Source of the DNA: Exiguobacterium sp. AM39-5BH
GTDB lineage: Bacteria > Bacillota > Bacilli > Exiguobacteriales > Exiguobacteriaceae
DNA: 64,000 nucleotides
Direction of reading: 5' to 3'
NCBI RefSeq assembly: GCF_003467445.1
Contig: NZ_QSGS01000008.1
Coordinates: 43,089-107,088, forward strand
Under the pieces are notes generated by a model that saw only the letters and a program-made list of their open reading frames with translations, ran no database searches and was not told the DNA's origin. Shown here one piece after another: positions 46,649-55,976 of this stretch (its first letter is position 1; each line of letters starts with the position of its first letter). Made by a program: the position numbers and the translations under genes.

Positions 46649-47017
46649 CAAAGACAATGATGATTGTTGCAACTCGGCCCGTTCTTCGTCCGTGAACACG
46701 CGGGAACGGCTTAAAAACCGCTTTCCTTCGACGCCCTCGACCAAGAACATGCCGCCCCGGCCCTCGACGACGTCGATGATGAGCTGGGTGTGCTTCCAGT
46801 ACTCGTATTGCTTCTCGTGCATATAGAACGGACAACCGCCGATTTCGCCAAGCAGGACGTCATGATCGCCAATCATGAACTCGTCTTGCGGGAAACACAT
46901 CGGGGAGCTCCCGTCACAACAACCGCCCGACTGGTGAAACAAGAGCGGTCCATGTTTTCGTTTCAGCTGTTCGAGGAGCGCGAGCGTGGCGGGGGTGGCC
47001 TCGACGCGGTTCACCAT
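46634..47017 (-). CDS. DUF779 protein (acetaldehyde dehydrogenase-linked)
   Basis: The 127-residue protein begins with VEATPATLALLEQLKRKHG and has the Cys-rich SGGCCDGSSPMCF typical of DUF779. This family nearly always accompanies an aldehyde dehydrogenase gene, and it does so here, starting one base after the dehydrogenase stop. Its molecular role is unknown; metal binding by the Cys pair is likely. Confidence 0.88.
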   Translation of the reverse strand: MVNRVEATPATLALLEQLKRKHGPLLFHQSGGCCDGSSPMCFPQDEFMIGDHDVLLGEIGGCPFYMHEKQYEYWKHTQLIIDVVEGRGGMFLVEGVEGKRFLSRSRVFTDEERAELQQSSLSLDQSS

Positions 47018-47018
47018 C

Positions 47019-48539
47019 TCAGAAGAACCCGAGCTTTTGTTCGCTATAGCTGACGAGCATGTTTTTCGTCCGTTGATAGTGGTTTAGCATCATCTTATGG
47101 TTCTCGCGACCGATTCCAGACATCTTGTATCCACCGAACGCGGCGTGGGCCGGATATTGATGATAACAGTTGATCCAGACACGACCGGCTTGAATCTCGC
47201 GACCGAAGCGGTAGGCGCGGTTCATGTCACGCGTCCAGACGCCGGCCCCGAGTCCGTAGAGCGTGTCGTTCGCGATGGCGAGCGCCTCGGCGTCGTCTTT
47301 GAACGTCGTCACCGATAGGACCGGTCCGAAGATTTCTTCTTGGAAGATGCGCATCTTGTTATGACCTTTGAAGATGGTCGGCTGCACATAATAGCCGTCG
47401 GCAAGTTCGCCGTCCATCATGTTGCGTTCGCCGCCGATGAGGCATTCTGCGCCTTCCGACTTTCCGATTTCCAAGTACGACAAGATTTTTTCCAGCTGCT
47501 CATTCGAGGCTTGGGCACCCATCATGACGTCAGGGTCGAGCGGGTTTCCGAGCTTGATGGCTTTGACCCGTTCGAGCACCCGTTCCATGAACGGTTCATA
47601 AATCGACTCGTGGATGAGCGCGCGTGATGGGCACGTGCACACTTCGCCTTGGTTCAAGGCGAACATGACGAGTCCTTCAATCGACTTGTCAAAGAAATCA
47701 TCATCCGCATCCATGATGTCCGCGAAGAAGATGTTCGGTGACTTCCCACCCAGTTCGAGCGTGACCGGGATGATGTTTTGTGAGGCGTATTGCATGATGA
47801 GTCGACCCGTCGTCGTCTCACCCGTGAAGGCGACTTTATCGACGCGGTCGCTCGACGCGAGCGGTTTGCCGGCCTCGAGTCCGAATCCGTTGACGATATT
47901 CAACACGCCGGGCGGAAGCAAGTCTTCAATCAGTTCCATGAGCACCATAATCGAAGCCGGCGTCTGCTCAGCTGGTTTCAACACGATACAGTTTCCGGCA
48001 GCGAGGGCCGGTGCGACTTTCCAGACAGCCATCAAGATCGGGAAGTTCCATGGGATGATTTGGGCGACGACACCGAGCGGCTCGGTGAAGTGATAAGCGA
48101 CCGTATCTTGATCGAGTTCACTGATGCCGCCTTCCTGTGACCGGATGACACCCGCGAAATAGCGGAAGTGATCGATGGCGAGCGGGAGGTCGGCGTTGAG
48201 CGTCTCGCGGACGGCTTTCCCATTCTCCCATGTCTCGGCATAAGCGAGCATCTCGAGGTTCGCTTCCATGCGATCGGCAATCTTATTTAAAATGACGGAG
48301 CGTTCTGTGACCGACGTTTTACCCCAAGAGTCCTTGGCGGCATGGGCCGAATCCAAGGCGAGCTCGACATCTTCTTTCGTCGAACGGGCGACTTCGCATA
48401 AAACTTTACCATTTACCGGAGAGGTGTTCTCAAAATATTCTCCCCCTGCAGGCGCGGTCCACTTCCCGTTGATGTAATTCTCATAGCGGGCTTTAAAGTG
48501 AACTTTCGTGCCTGTCGAGTTTGGGACTTCATAAATCAT
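47019..48539 (-). CDS. Aldehyde dehydrogenase (acetaldehyde type)
   Basis: The 506-residue NAD(P)-dependent enzyme has [20 protein letters not shown] and the nucleotide site FTGETTTGR. The catalytic Glu is in LELGGKSPN and the catalytic Cys region is [11 protein letters not shown]. With DUF779 downstream this matches the acetaldehyde dehydrogenase (AcoD/ExaC) group. The start follows GGGAGGAACG. A cre-like site sits about 40 bases upstream, suggesting carbon catabolite control. Confidence 0.9.
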   Translation of the reverse strand: MIYEVPNSTGTKVHFKARYENYINGKWTAPAGGEYFENTSPVNGKVLCEVARSTKEDVELALDSAHAAKDSWGKTSVTERSVILNKIADRMEANLEMLAYAETWENGKAVRETLNADLPLAIDHFRYFAGVIRSQEGGISELDQDTVAYHFTEPLGVVAQIIPWNFPILMAVWKVAPALAAGNCIVLKPAEQTPASIMVLMELIEDLLPPGVLNIVNGFGLEAGKPLASSDRVDKVAFTGETTTGRLIMQYASQNIIPVTLELGGKSPNIFFADIMDADDDFFDKSIEGLVMFALNQGEVCTCPSRALIHESIYEPFMERVLERVKAIKLGNPLDPDVMMGAQASNEQLEKILSYLEIGKSEGAECLIGGERNMMDGELADGYYVQPTIFKGHNKMRIFQEEIFGPVLSVTTFKDDAEALAIANDTLYGLGAGVWTRDMNRAYRFGREIQAGRVWINCYHQYPAHAAFGGYKMSGIGRENHKMMLNHYQRTKNMLVSYSEQKLGFF

Positions 48540-48578
48540 GGTCGTTCCTCCCTTTTCCGTAAAGTATAGAGAGTTTTA

Positions 48579-48592
48579 TGTATGCGCTTACA
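48579..48592. promoter_or_regulatory. cre-like site upstream of the aldehyde dehydrogenase gene
   Basis: TGTATGCGCTTACA matches the CcpA consensus TGWAANCGNTNWCA at 13 of 14 positions. Confidence 0.6.
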
Positions 48593-48638
48593 TTTTACTG
48601 TAAGTCAACAACTCCCTTTTTCCATCGTAACGGGTCGG

Positions 48639-48678
48639 TGTGATAAAAGTCAAAATTTTTCGACAATATTTTGTCACA
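48639..48678. promoter_or_regulatory. Palindromic elements in the aldehyde dehydrogenase / YceI intergenic region
   Basis: TGTGA-N6-TCAAA at 48639-48654 is one base off the Fnr-type TGTGA-N6-TCACA. GACAATATTTTGTC at 48662-48675 is a perfect palindrome and is followed by ACA. Both could bind redox or nitrosative regulators. Confidence 0.35.
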
Positions 48679-48761
48679 TTTTAATTTGAATGTTTTGAAG
48701 TCAAGATTTGTGGTAAACATCATATGAGTATCAATTTCAAATCCAAGGAGTGGACGGATTC

Positions 48762-49295
48762 ATGGCCAAAACATATCAAGTCGATCCAGCACACAGTTCG
48801 ATTACATTTACCGTCAAGCACATGATGATCTCGAAAGTAAAAGGGGAGTTCAAAGATTTTCACGTCGAAGCGAGCGGGCAACCGGACGATCTCGCGAACG
48901 CGAGCGTGAAGGTGACCATCAAGGCGGCATCGATCGATACGAACAACAGTGACCGTGACAACCATTTACGGTCTGGAGACTTCTTCGACGTGGAGCAGCA
49001 CGAGGACATCGTGTTCGAGTCGACATCGTTCCGCTCAAAAGGTGGCGGTGAATTTGAATTGACCGGGAATTTGACGATTCGTGGGACGACCCGGGAAGAG
49101 ACGTTCGAAGTCGAGTATGAGGGTAGCGCGAAAGACCCGTGGGGCAACATGAAACACGCCTTCACCGGGGATGGGTCGATCAACCGAGAAGATTATGGAT
49201 TGACGTGGAACCAGGCGCTTGAGGCAGGCGGCGTTCTCGTCGATAAAAAAGTCAAATTCGATTTCGAGCTTCAGTTCACGGAGTCGGAAGCATAA
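48762..49295 (+). CDS. YceI-family protein
   Basis: From the ATG at 48762 the protein has 177 residues with no signal peptide: KTYQVDPAHSSITFTVKHMM, LRSGDFFDVEQ and LTIRGTTREETFEVEY. These are the YceI lipocalin-like fold signatures; relatives bind isoprenoid lipids. AAGGAG is 11 bases before the ATG; a GTG 12 bases earlier is too close to it. It is divergent from the aldehyde dehydrogenase and ends at a strong terminator. Confidence 0.9.
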   Translation: MAKTYQVDPAHSSITFTVKHMMISKVKGEFKDFHVEASGQPDDLANASVKVTIKAASIDTNNSDRDNHLRSGDFFDVEQHEDIVFESTSFRSKGGGEFELTGNLTIRGTTREETFEVEYEGSAKDPWGNMKHAFTGDGSINREDYGLTWNQALEAGGVLVDKKVKFDFELQFTESEA

Positions 49296-49323
49296 AAAAA
49301 GTCGCTCCTGTGAGCGACTTTTT
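49294..49323. terminator. Terminator between YceI and yfhP
   Basis: AAAAGTCGCTC and GAGCGACTTTT around four bases, with A7 and T5 flanks. Confidence 0.88.
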
Positions 49324-50305
49324 ACTGTTCGTAGGCCAATTTCTTTTGCAGGCTCTCTTCACTGAACACCCATCCGGTGAACGAAGATAACACTTCATTC
49401 GACTCTTCGTCGACGATGACGACGGCGACGAACGGGTAAATATCTTTCGAGAAGTAGCGCAAGTTCGTGAAACGATACTCAATCATGCCGTTGTGACGAG
49501 TCACCGTATACGTGTGTATCTTCGAGAATTCGAGGAACGATTGAAGATCCGCATTTTTACGGGCTTCCACGAAGTGAAGATCGTCTTCTCCTGGCATCGG
49601 CTTGTCACGGAAACGGCCACATTCGATGACCGTCCCTTTTTTCACTTTGACGGCACCTAATCCGTTGCGGAATCGAACGGCGACATGCCAGTCATCCCAA
49701 CCGATTCCCGGAGAGATGAACAGTTCGTGCGCTCCGGCGAAGTGACGGGCGACCGTAGCGAGGGCGCGGTTACGCAACTTGAATTGAATCGCGTAATAGC
49801 TGATGACGAGCGCAATGAGCAATGCAAAAATCGGGACAGTCGCCCCTGTGATAAGCCATAATACATATGCCCCGTAGTAGGCAGAGAACAAATACGGATC
49901 AAACGTCCCGATGACACCCCAGCCAATCCATTTTTTCGAAAATGGTTGCAGGGCTTGCGTCCCGTAGGCGTTGAACAAGTCAACCGTGACGTGTAACAAC
50001 ACGGCGATTTGTGCCATGACCCACAACGAGGCGGGGTTGACGCCAAGCGCGAGTCCGATGACGGCGCTGACGATGATCGGCCAAGCGAGAAGTGCGGTGA
50101 TTCCGTGTGAACGACCGCGGTGCTGGCGTAAATACGTGCTATTTCCTTTTAGTTTGAAGACTGTGTCAAAGTCCGGAGCATGCGAGCCGACGAGAGCCGT
50201 CGCTGTCATGGCTAGAAACATTTGCGAATCGCCTGACACTTCTGGGCTGAGTGTCGCAATTGCACTTAAACCGAGTCCCATCCCAATGTGAGTAGCAGTA
50301 TCCAA
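49322..50305 (-). CDS. yfhP: Membrane-bound metal-dependent hydrolase, YfhP-like
   Basis: The 327-residue protein has an N-terminal metal-binding region (DTATHIGMG, GSHAPDFDTV, HRGRSHG), about five membrane helices (to about residue 185) and a soluble C-terminal domain. This is the DUF457/YdjM-like fold with the longer YfhP architecture. It lies divergent from mutY, as yfhP does next to yfhQ in B. subtilis. YfhP there is reported as a regulator-like protein; the biochemical role is not known. Confidence 0.85.
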   Translation of the reverse strand: MDTATHIGMGLGLSAIATLSPEVSGDSQMFLAMTATALVGSHAPDFDTVFKLKGNSTYLRQHRGRSHGITALLAWPIIVSAVIGLALGVNPASLWVMAQIAVLLHVTVDLFNAYGTQALQPFSKKWIGWGVIGTFDPYLFSAYYGAYVLWLITGATVPIFALLIALVISYYAIQFKLRNRALATVARHFAGAHELFISPGIGWDDWHVAVRFRNGLGAVKVKKGTVIECGRFRDKPMPGEDDLHFVEARKNADLQSFLEFSKIHTYTVTRHNGMIEYRFTNLRYFSKDIYPFVAVVIVDEESNEVLSSFTGWVFSEESLQKKLAYEQ

Positions 50306-50391
50306 TGTGCTTCAGCACCTCCATCAAAGTAGAAAAATCGCATATTTAATCCATTACATCATACAATATTTTTAAAACGAGGGGAAACAAA

Positions 50392-51426
50392 ATGCTCGAT
50401 GTTGATAAATTGTTCACAAATTATAATATTCAAGAATTTAATACAAATCTGGTGACGTGGTTCACTCGCGAAAAGCGTGATTTGCCATGGCGTCACGGGA
50501 AAAATCCATATCGGGTCTGGGTGAGCGAAGTCATGCTTCAACAGACGCGCGTCGATACGGTCATCCCGTACTATAACCGTTTCATGGAGCGGTTCCCGAC
50601 GATTGAGGCATTGGCAGCGGCTGAACCCGATGAGGTCGTTAAATATTGGGAAGGACTCGGTTATTATTCACGGGTCCGGAACCTTCATCAAGCTGTGCGA
50701 GAAGTCGTCGCGGTGTACGACGGGATCGTCCCCGAAGAAAAAGAGCGGTTCGAAAAGCTGAAAGGTGTCGGACCGTATACGACCGGAGCGGTGTTATCGA
50801 TTGCCTACAATCAGCCGGAACCGGCCGTCGATGGTAACGTCATGCGCGTCATGTCTCGTCAATTCGGGATTTATGATGATATCGCCATTCCGAAGACACG
50901 AAAACTGTTCGAACAAGTGATTCGCCGACTGATGGATCCGGCGCACGCCTCAGACTTTAACGAAGGCATCATGGAGCTCGGGGCGACGGTGTGTACGCCG
51001 AAAAACCCGATGTGTTCGCTTTGCCCCGTTCAAGACGATTGTTATGCTTATACCCATAACGTTCAAGATGAACTCCCGGTCAAGACGAAAAAAGGGGCGT
51101 CTCGGATTGAAATGTATGATGCGCTTTATTGTCGACAAGAGGGCCGCACGGCCTATATGAAGCGGCCGGAAACAGGTCTTCTCGCTGGAATGTGGCAATA
51201 TCCGCTTACAGACCGGGGAACGGGGGAACAGTTAAACGGAACCTATGTTGGACAAGTGAAACATGTGTTTTCCCACATCGTCTGGTACATCGACTTATAT
51301 GAAGTCGAGACGCTGCCGGACGGCGAGTGGGCTTGGCTCGACGAAGAGGCGCGCGACGTGGTGACGGTATCGGTCGCCCAACAAAAATTAGAACAGATGG
51401 CAGGTGCCGAGGATGAGACAGTTTGA
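50392..51426 (+). CDS. mutY: A/G-specific adenine glycosylase MutY
   Basis: The 344-residue base-excision enzyme removes A opposite 8-oxoG. It has LPWRHGKNPYRVWVSEVMLQ (catalytic Glu), a helix-hairpin-helix LKGVGPYTTGAV, the catalytic Asp in AVDGNVMRV, and the iron-sulfur site C-x6-C-x2-C-x5-C (CTPKNPMCSLCPVQDDC). A C-terminal NUDIX-like domain recognises 8-oxoG (from about residue 235). The start follows GAGGGGAAAC. The next gene overlaps its end by 14 bases. Confidence 0.96.
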   Translation: MLDVDKLFTNYNIQEFNTNLVTWFTREKRDLPWRHGKNPYRVWVSEVMLQQTRVDTVIPYYNRFMERFPTIEALAAAEPDEVVKYWEGLGYYSRVRNLHQAVREVVAVYDGIVPEEKERFEKLKGVGPYTTGAVLSIAYNQPEPAVDGNVMRVMSRQFGIYDDIAIPKTRKLFEQVIRRLMDPAHASDFNEGIMELGATVCTPKNPMCSLCPVQDDCYAYTHNVQDELPVKTKKGASRIEMYDALYCRQEGRTAYMKRPETGLLAGMWQYPLTDRGTGEQLNGTYVGQVKHVFSHIVWYIDLYEVETLPDGEWAWLDEEARDVVTVSVAQQKLEQMAGAEDETV

Positions 51427-51838
51427 TGTACGAACACGATTCGACACGTCTGTGGACACATTATGGACGTTGCTTCAAGACGCTTCGCTCTTATCAAAAC
51501 TGACGTCCTTCCCGAAAGTGACGCTCGTTGGGGATGGGGCCTCGGTCGAGGGGAACGTCGTTCAGCTCCGCATTGGGGTCGGACCGATCTCTTTACCTTG
51601 GAATAGCGCCATCACATTGGCTGGAGACCGTGCCTTTTGTGATCAAGGCGTGAAGTTGCCGTTTCCGTTCCGTCGCTTCAGTCACGTCCACCGCGTCGAA
51701 CAAGTGGACGGGCAAGCCGTCATGGTCGATGAGGTCACGTTCGACAGTTACGTGCCGGCTGTCCTCGTCGAGTACTTCGTGCTCCGGCCGATGTTTAAAG
51801 CGCGAGCCGAGGCATTCCAAAAAACACTAAATTCGTGA
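51413..51838 (+). CDS. SRPBCC-family protein
   Basis: From the ATG at 51413, overlapping the mutY end, the protein has 141 residues (MRQFDVRTRFDTSVDTLWTL). It keeps the START-like order of polyketide cyclase/SRPBCC proteins, with a long C-terminal helix (VEYFVLRPMFKARAEAFQKT). It probably binds a hydrophobic ligand; no ligand can be named. The overlap with mutY implies co-translation. Confidence 0.75.
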   Translation: MRQFDVRTRFDTSVDTLWTLLQDASLLSKLTSFPKVTLVGDGASVEGNVVQLRIGVGPISLPWNSAITLAGDRAFCDQGVKLPFPFRRFSHVHRVEQVDGQAVMVDEVTFDSYVPAVLVEYFVLRPMFKARAEAFQKTLNS

Positions 51839-51927
51839 AAATAAGAGATTTCCTTTTTCATTGGTTCTGAAAGTCGCTATAATTAAATATGAGAATTGTA
51901 TAGCATCATAGCGGAAAGGAGGAGCTT

Positions 51928-52470
51928 ATGAGCTTATTTCCCAAAGCAGGTAGCAAGATCGAGATACAGAGCTACAAGCACAACGGAACTTTGCATCGCG
52001 TTTGGGAAGAAACGCTCGTCCTTCAGTCGTCAAAAACGGATATGATCGGATTCAATGACCGCATCATGGTCAGTGAGTCAGACGGCCGGCAATGGAGAAC
52101 ACGTGAGCCGGCAATTTGCTACTTTTCATCTGAGTTTTGGTTCAATGTCATCTGCATGATTCGCGAAGATGGGATTTACTACTACTGTAATCTAGGTTCG
52201 CCGACAACGTTCGATGGGGCAGAACGTGCCATCAAGTACATCGATTACGATTTGGACATCAAGGTGTTCCCAGATATGTCGTACACGATTTTAGATGAGG
52301 ATGAATATGAGCGGCATCGTCGAGAGATGAATTATCCGAAAGCGATTGATCGAATCTTGAAACAGAACGTTCAAGAACTGATTAACTGGATTCGAGGACG
52401 GAAAGGGCCGTTCAACCCAACATTCGTCGATAAATGGTATCGCGAATACGAAGCACGTTACCGGAGATGA
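51928..52470 (+). CDS. ntdP: Nucleoside tri-/diphosphate phosphatase NtdP (YgaC family, DUF402)
   Basis: The 180-residue protein has [59 protein letters not shown] and the catalytic acidic segment [12 protein letters not shown] with EDEYERHR. This is the DUF402 family, shown in Staphylococcus to be a nucleoside di- and triphosphatase. A ribosome binding site GGAGGAG precedes it. Its stop codon is part of the hairpin before ygaD. Confidence 0.9.
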   Translation: MSLFPKAGSKIEIQSYKHNGTLHRVWEETLVLQSSKTDMIGFNDRIMVSESDGRQWRTREPAICYFSSEFWFNVICMIREDGIYYYCNLGSPTTFDGAERAIKYIDYDLDIKVFPDMSYTILDEDEYERHRREMNYPKAIDRILKQNVQELINWIRGRKGPFNPTFVDKWYREYEARYRR

Positions 52471-52490
52471 TCGCTCATCTCCGCTTTTTT
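52462..52490 (+). terminator. Terminator between ntdP and ygaD, next to the ygaD ribosome binding site
   Basis: CGGAGATGA (52462-52470) pairs with TCATCTCCG (52475-52483) around TCGC. T6 follows at 52485-52490, and the ygaD AAGGAGG begins at 52495. Confidence 0.85.
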
Positions 52491-52506
52491 CTTGAAGGAG
52501 GAACTA

Positions 52507-54255
52507 ATGGGTAGTATTAAACGTTATTTAAAGTTCGTTAAACCGTATAAGAAACAGATTGCGCTGACCATCTTCGTCGGGATTTTAAAATTCTCGATTC
52601 CGCTCGGGTTGCCGCTGCTTTATAAATATGTCATCGATAACTATTTAACAGACCCGAGGCAAGCCGCGGATTACACCGAGCTCGTCTGGTTGTTCAGCAT
52701 CGTGTTCTTCGTCTTCCTCGTTTTGAAGCCGCCGATTGAATACTTGCGCCAATATTTAGCGCAATGGGCAGCGACGCGGATTTTGTTCGATGTCCGGAAC
52801 CGGTTGTTCGACCACGTCCAAAAGCTATCGCTCCGTTATTACTCGAACAATAAGACGGGACAGATCATTTCACGCATCATCAACGACGTCGAACAGACGA
52901 AAGACTTCGTTATCACCGGCTTGATGAACATTTGGCTCGATATGGTCACGATTTTGATTGCCATCGCCATTATGTATACGATCGATCCTCAACTGACGCT
53001 CATCGCCGTCTTGCCGCTCCCGTTCTACGCCATCGCCGTCCGTTACTTCTATGGACGATTGCGCCGGCTCACCCGGGAACGCTCAGCTGCGCTCGCCGAT
53101 TTGCAAGGCCATTTGACCGAACGCGTCAACGGGATGGCGGTCATCCGCAGCTTCGCCCTCGAGCCGTATGAGAACAAGGCGTTCGAAGAACAGAACGGTG
53201 GCTTCTTGAAAGCGGCGCTTCGCCACACCGGCTGGAACGCGAAGACATACGTCGTCGTCTCGACGATCACGGACATCGCCCCGATCTTGATTTTCACGAC
53301 GGCCTCATGGCTTGTCTTACAAGATGACGTCTCGCTCGGGACGCTCGTGGCCTTCATTGCCTATATCGATCGTCTCTATGCACCGCTCGGTCGTCTCGTC
53401 AACTCGGCGACGACGCTCACCCAATCGGTCGCTTCGATGGACCGTGTCTTCGAGTTCCTCGATGAGCCATATGACATCGAAGAGAAGCCGAGTGCATTCG
53501 TTCCTGTGAAAACGGCAGGTGATATCGAGCTCGACCAGGTCAGCTTTGCTTATGAGAAAGATGGTGCCCGTGCTCTCCACGACGTCAGTCTGCACATCCG
53601 TTCCGGGGAGCGGGTCGCGTTCGTCGGTATGTCAGGTGGCGGGAAATCGACGCTCGTCAGTTTGATTCCACGATTTTACGATGTCACGTCAGGTAGCATT
53701 AAAATCGATGGCACCGATGTCCGTGATTTTAAACTACGGGCCCTGCGTGATCAAATCGGGATGGTCATGCAAGACTCGGTCCTCTTCAGTGAGTCGGTCG
53801 CGATGAACATCCGGATGGGGAATCCGGAAGCAAGTGACGAGGAGGTCATCGCCGCCGCGAAAGCAGCCAACGCCCATGAGTTCATCTCGAACTTGTCGGA
53901 CGGCTACAATACGCCGGTCGGAGAGAAAGGCGTCAAGCTGTCTGGTGGTCAGAAACAACGGCTCGCCATCGCCCGTGTCTTCTTGAAACATCCGCCGATC
54001 ATCATTCTCGACGAAGCGACGAGTGCGCTTGACTTAGAGAGTGAGGCGATGATCCAAGACTCACTCGCCCGCTTGACGAAAGGGAGAACGACGCTCATCG
54101 TCGCGCATCGATTGTCGACGATTACCGATGCCGATAAGATTGTCGTCGTCGACAACGGACAAATCATGGAGACCGGGACGCATGAAGAATTGATGCGCCG
54201 ACGCGGTGCTTATTACGATTTGTACATGATTCAAGATTTAGCAGTCGTTGAATGA
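52507..54255 (+). CDS. ygaD: ABC exporter (YgaD-like, fused membrane and ATPase domains)
   Basis: The 582-residue half-transporter has six membrane helices (about 1-320), then Walker A GMSGGGKST, signature LSGGQKQRLAIARV, Walker B IIILDEATSALD and H-loop AHRLSTI. All catalytic residues are canonical, so a homodimer is expected, in contrast to the bmrCD-like pair. The ATG at 52507 follows AAGGAGG. ntdP-ygaD order is as ygaC-ygaD in B. subtilis. The substrate is not known; lipid or drug export is typical. Confidence 0.9.
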   Translation: MGSIKRYLKFVKPYKKQIALTIFVGILKFSIPLGLPLLYKYVIDNYLTDPRQAADYTELVWLFSIVFFVFLVLKPPIEYLRQYLAQWAATRILFDVRNRLFDHVQKLSLRYYSNNKTGQIISRIINDVEQTKDFVITGLMNIWLDMVTILIAIAIMYTIDPQLTLIAVLPLPFYAIAVRYFYGRLRRLTRERSAALADLQGHLTERVNGMAVIRSFALEPYENKAFEEQNGGFLKAALRHTGWNAKTYVVVSTITDIAPILIFTTASWLVLQDDVSLGTLVAFIAYIDRLYAPLGRLVNSATTLTQSVASMDRVFEFLDEPYDIEEKPSAFVPVKTAGDIELDQVSFAYEKDGARALHDVSLHIRSGERVAFVGMSGGGKSTLVSLIPRFYDVTSGSIKIDGTDVRDFKLRALRDQIGMVMQDSVLFSESVAMNIRMGNPEASDEEVIAAAKAANAHEFISNLSDGYNTPVGEKGVKLSGGQKQRLAIARVFLKHPPIIILDEATSALDLESEAMIQDSLARLTKGRTTLIVAHRLSTITDADKIVVVDNGQIMETGTHEELMRRRGAYYDLYMIQDLAVVE

Positions 54256-54286
54256 GACTTCGAGTTCAAAACTCGGAGTCTTTTTT
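54254..54286 (+). terminator. Terminator after ygaD
   Basis: GAGACTTCGAGTT pairs with AACTCGGAGTCT (one wobble) around CAA, with T6. Confidence 0.85.
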
Positions 54287-54343
54287 GTTTTTAGAATCTG
54301 CTAGAGGGGAATGAAGTAACGACATGAAAAGGGGGACGATTCA

Positions 54344-55492
54344 ATGATGAACGGAGAAGGATTGATTCAAGTTCGTACACTCAATGAAGGAATTGAATTG
54401 ACTTGGTCACTCGAAGGGGAAGTGGCCATCGTTCGAAACGGCAGAGACGTCTATCGGGGGACCGAGCATCATTACGTTGATTTGGAGACGAAAGTTGGAG
54501 AACAAGTGGCGTATCACCTAACTTTTGAATCGGGAGAAGAGGCGAAAGTGTACACGGCTGCCGTCAATCCGGAAGATGAAGTGTATTGGAATCGGCACAT
54601 GACTGCAGCTGTCGTGACGGAAGCGGGGACTTACTTGCATTGGGATCCGATCTCAGACGTAGAGACGTATACGATTTATCGTCAAGGGCGCCGCGTTGCA
54701 GAAGTGAGCGGAGCAGGGTATATTGACGAGACCCCATTAACTGAACCGACCTTTTATGAAGTAAGAGCGTTACGGCCGATGAAACGTACCGGAAAACCTG
54801 GGTCTCATCTCATCGATTTTGTCGGTAAAGCAATGACGCTTGTAAAAGAGCAGACGCTTGCGACAAGACGTGACAGTGAACTCTACGTCATGTATTTTAT
54901 GGTCAATCCGTCGGCGCCGGAAATTAAAGAAGTGGACGACATTCACTTGCGTGTACAACCGTTTATAAAGCAACCCATTTTAAAGAATCCCAATTTATTT
55001 TCACCCCACACTTATTTTGAAGGAGATGGCCGTTCCTATAACGTTTATTCCGAAGACTATCGGACCCGAACGGAAGTGCTGGTCGAGCAGTTGAATGATG
55101 AGCCGCTCGTATCCATCAAAAAAGATGCAAACGTGACACGAGGGTATACAAAAAACCATAAAGTAACTGGAGAAGACGTTGCTTCTGTGGACAAAGTCTA
55201 TCTAAAAGATGTCACCATCGAGCCAGGAGAAGTCGCGTATCGACTCCAGCATTCTGTTGGGAATCCGCTCGTGGTCGCACCCGATATTAAATATACAATC
55301 GTTGCGCATTTGAAAAACCGAGCAACATTCAAGTTGTCAGGCGAACATACGCAGGCTCCCCACCATGAAATTTATATGCGAATAGGAGATGCGCCTTGGA
55401 TAACAATTCACCGAGCTGATAGCTTAGGGGTGAGTTTTATGGCTAAACCATTCCCATATTGTCATTGGACCTATCTCACTTGTATGCAATAA
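54344..55492 (+). CDS. DUF3238-like protein with a fibronectin-like N-terminal part
   Basis: The 382-residue protein has an N-terminal region of two beta-sandwich-like repeats (LIQVRTLNEGIELTWSLEGE and GTYLHWDPISDVETYTIYRQ) resembling fibronectin type III, then a C-terminal domain. The latter has KNPNLFSPHTYFEGDGRSY, VTRGY, LQHSVGNPLVVAPDIKYTI and SGEHTQAPHHEIYMRIGD, which look like the uncharacterised DUF3238 domain of Bacilli (from memory, tentative). There is no signal peptide. The second half looks more AT-rich than the flanking genes. AAGGGGG precedes the ATG. It lies at a break in the conserved ygaD-gsaB order. Confidence 0.7.
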   Translation: MMNGEGLIQVRTLNEGIELTWSLEGEVAIVRNGRDVYRGTEHHYVDLETKVGEQVAYHLTFESGEEAKVYTAAVNPEDEVYWNRHMTAAVVTEAGTYLHWDPISDVETYTIYRQGRRVAEVSGAGYIDETPLTEPTFYEVRALRPMKRTGKPGSHLIDFVGKAMTLVKEQTLATRRDSELYVMYFMVNPSAPEIKEVDDIHLRVQPFIKQPILKNPNLFSPHTYFEGDGRSYNVYSEDYRTRTEVLVEQLNDEPLVSIKKDANVTRGYTKNHKVTGEDVASVDKVYLKDVTIEPGEVAYRLQHSVGNPLVVAPDIKYTIVAHLKNRATFKLSGEHTQAPHHEIYMRIGDAPWITIHRADSLGVSFMAKPFPYCHWTYLTCMQ

Positions 55493-55493
55493 G

Positions 55494-55525
55494 AAAACCC
55501 GCCAACGAATTAAGTTGGCGGGTTT
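55494..55525. terminator. Bidirectional terminator
   Basis: AAACCCGCCAAC and GTTGGCGGGTTT around GAATTAA, between converging genes. Confidence 0.88.
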
Positions 55526-55923
55526 GTCTGTTGGTCGATGAACCGACTGCGTTCTTCAGGTGTCGGGAGTTTACACGTTTCTTTCGTTCCAAACCACTTA
55601 TAACGGTTTTTTGCAATGACGTCATAGCCGAAATCACGAATCGGTCTTGGGACGATACGAATGAGTCGAAGCCATCGCCATCCCCCATCTAAGCCTTCAG
55701 CGATTCGAATGGCCGCATCCGATTTGAGATAAGGTACGCCATTTTTCAGTAGAACGATACTGTCGATTTCTTCCGGAATTCGATGTCGTATCCGCAAGTC
55801 TTTTCCAGCTTCCCCTTGAAGGGAAGCAAAGTGGAAGTTTCCTTTTGAGTCACGGTTAAGAATGAATTGCACGCTTGCGTCGCAAAAGTTACAGTCTCCA
55901 TCAAATAATACAATCGCTGGCAT
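55510..55923 (-). CDS. DCC-family thiol-disulfide oxidoreductase (YuxK-like)
   Basis: From the ATG at 55923 (GGAGG eight bases upstream) the protein has 137 residues and carries LFDGDCNFCDASVQFIL, the DGxCxxC redox signature of DUF393. No signal peptide is seen, so it acts in the cytoplasm. Conserved downstream positions are FASLQGEAG and IRIVPRPIRDFGYDVIA. The partner is unknown. Confidence 0.88.
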   Translation of the reverse strand: MPAIVLFDGDCNFCDASVQFILNRDSKGNFHFASLQGEAGKDLRIRHRIPEEIDSIVLLKNGVPYLKSDAAIRIAEGLDGGWRWLRLIRIVPRPIRDFGYDVIAKNRYKWFGTKETCKLPTPEERSRFIDQQTNPPT

Positions 55924-55976
55924 GATAATCGCCTCCTTCACTCTTCGTAGTTACCGTTCGAGCCAAGAATTAAACG

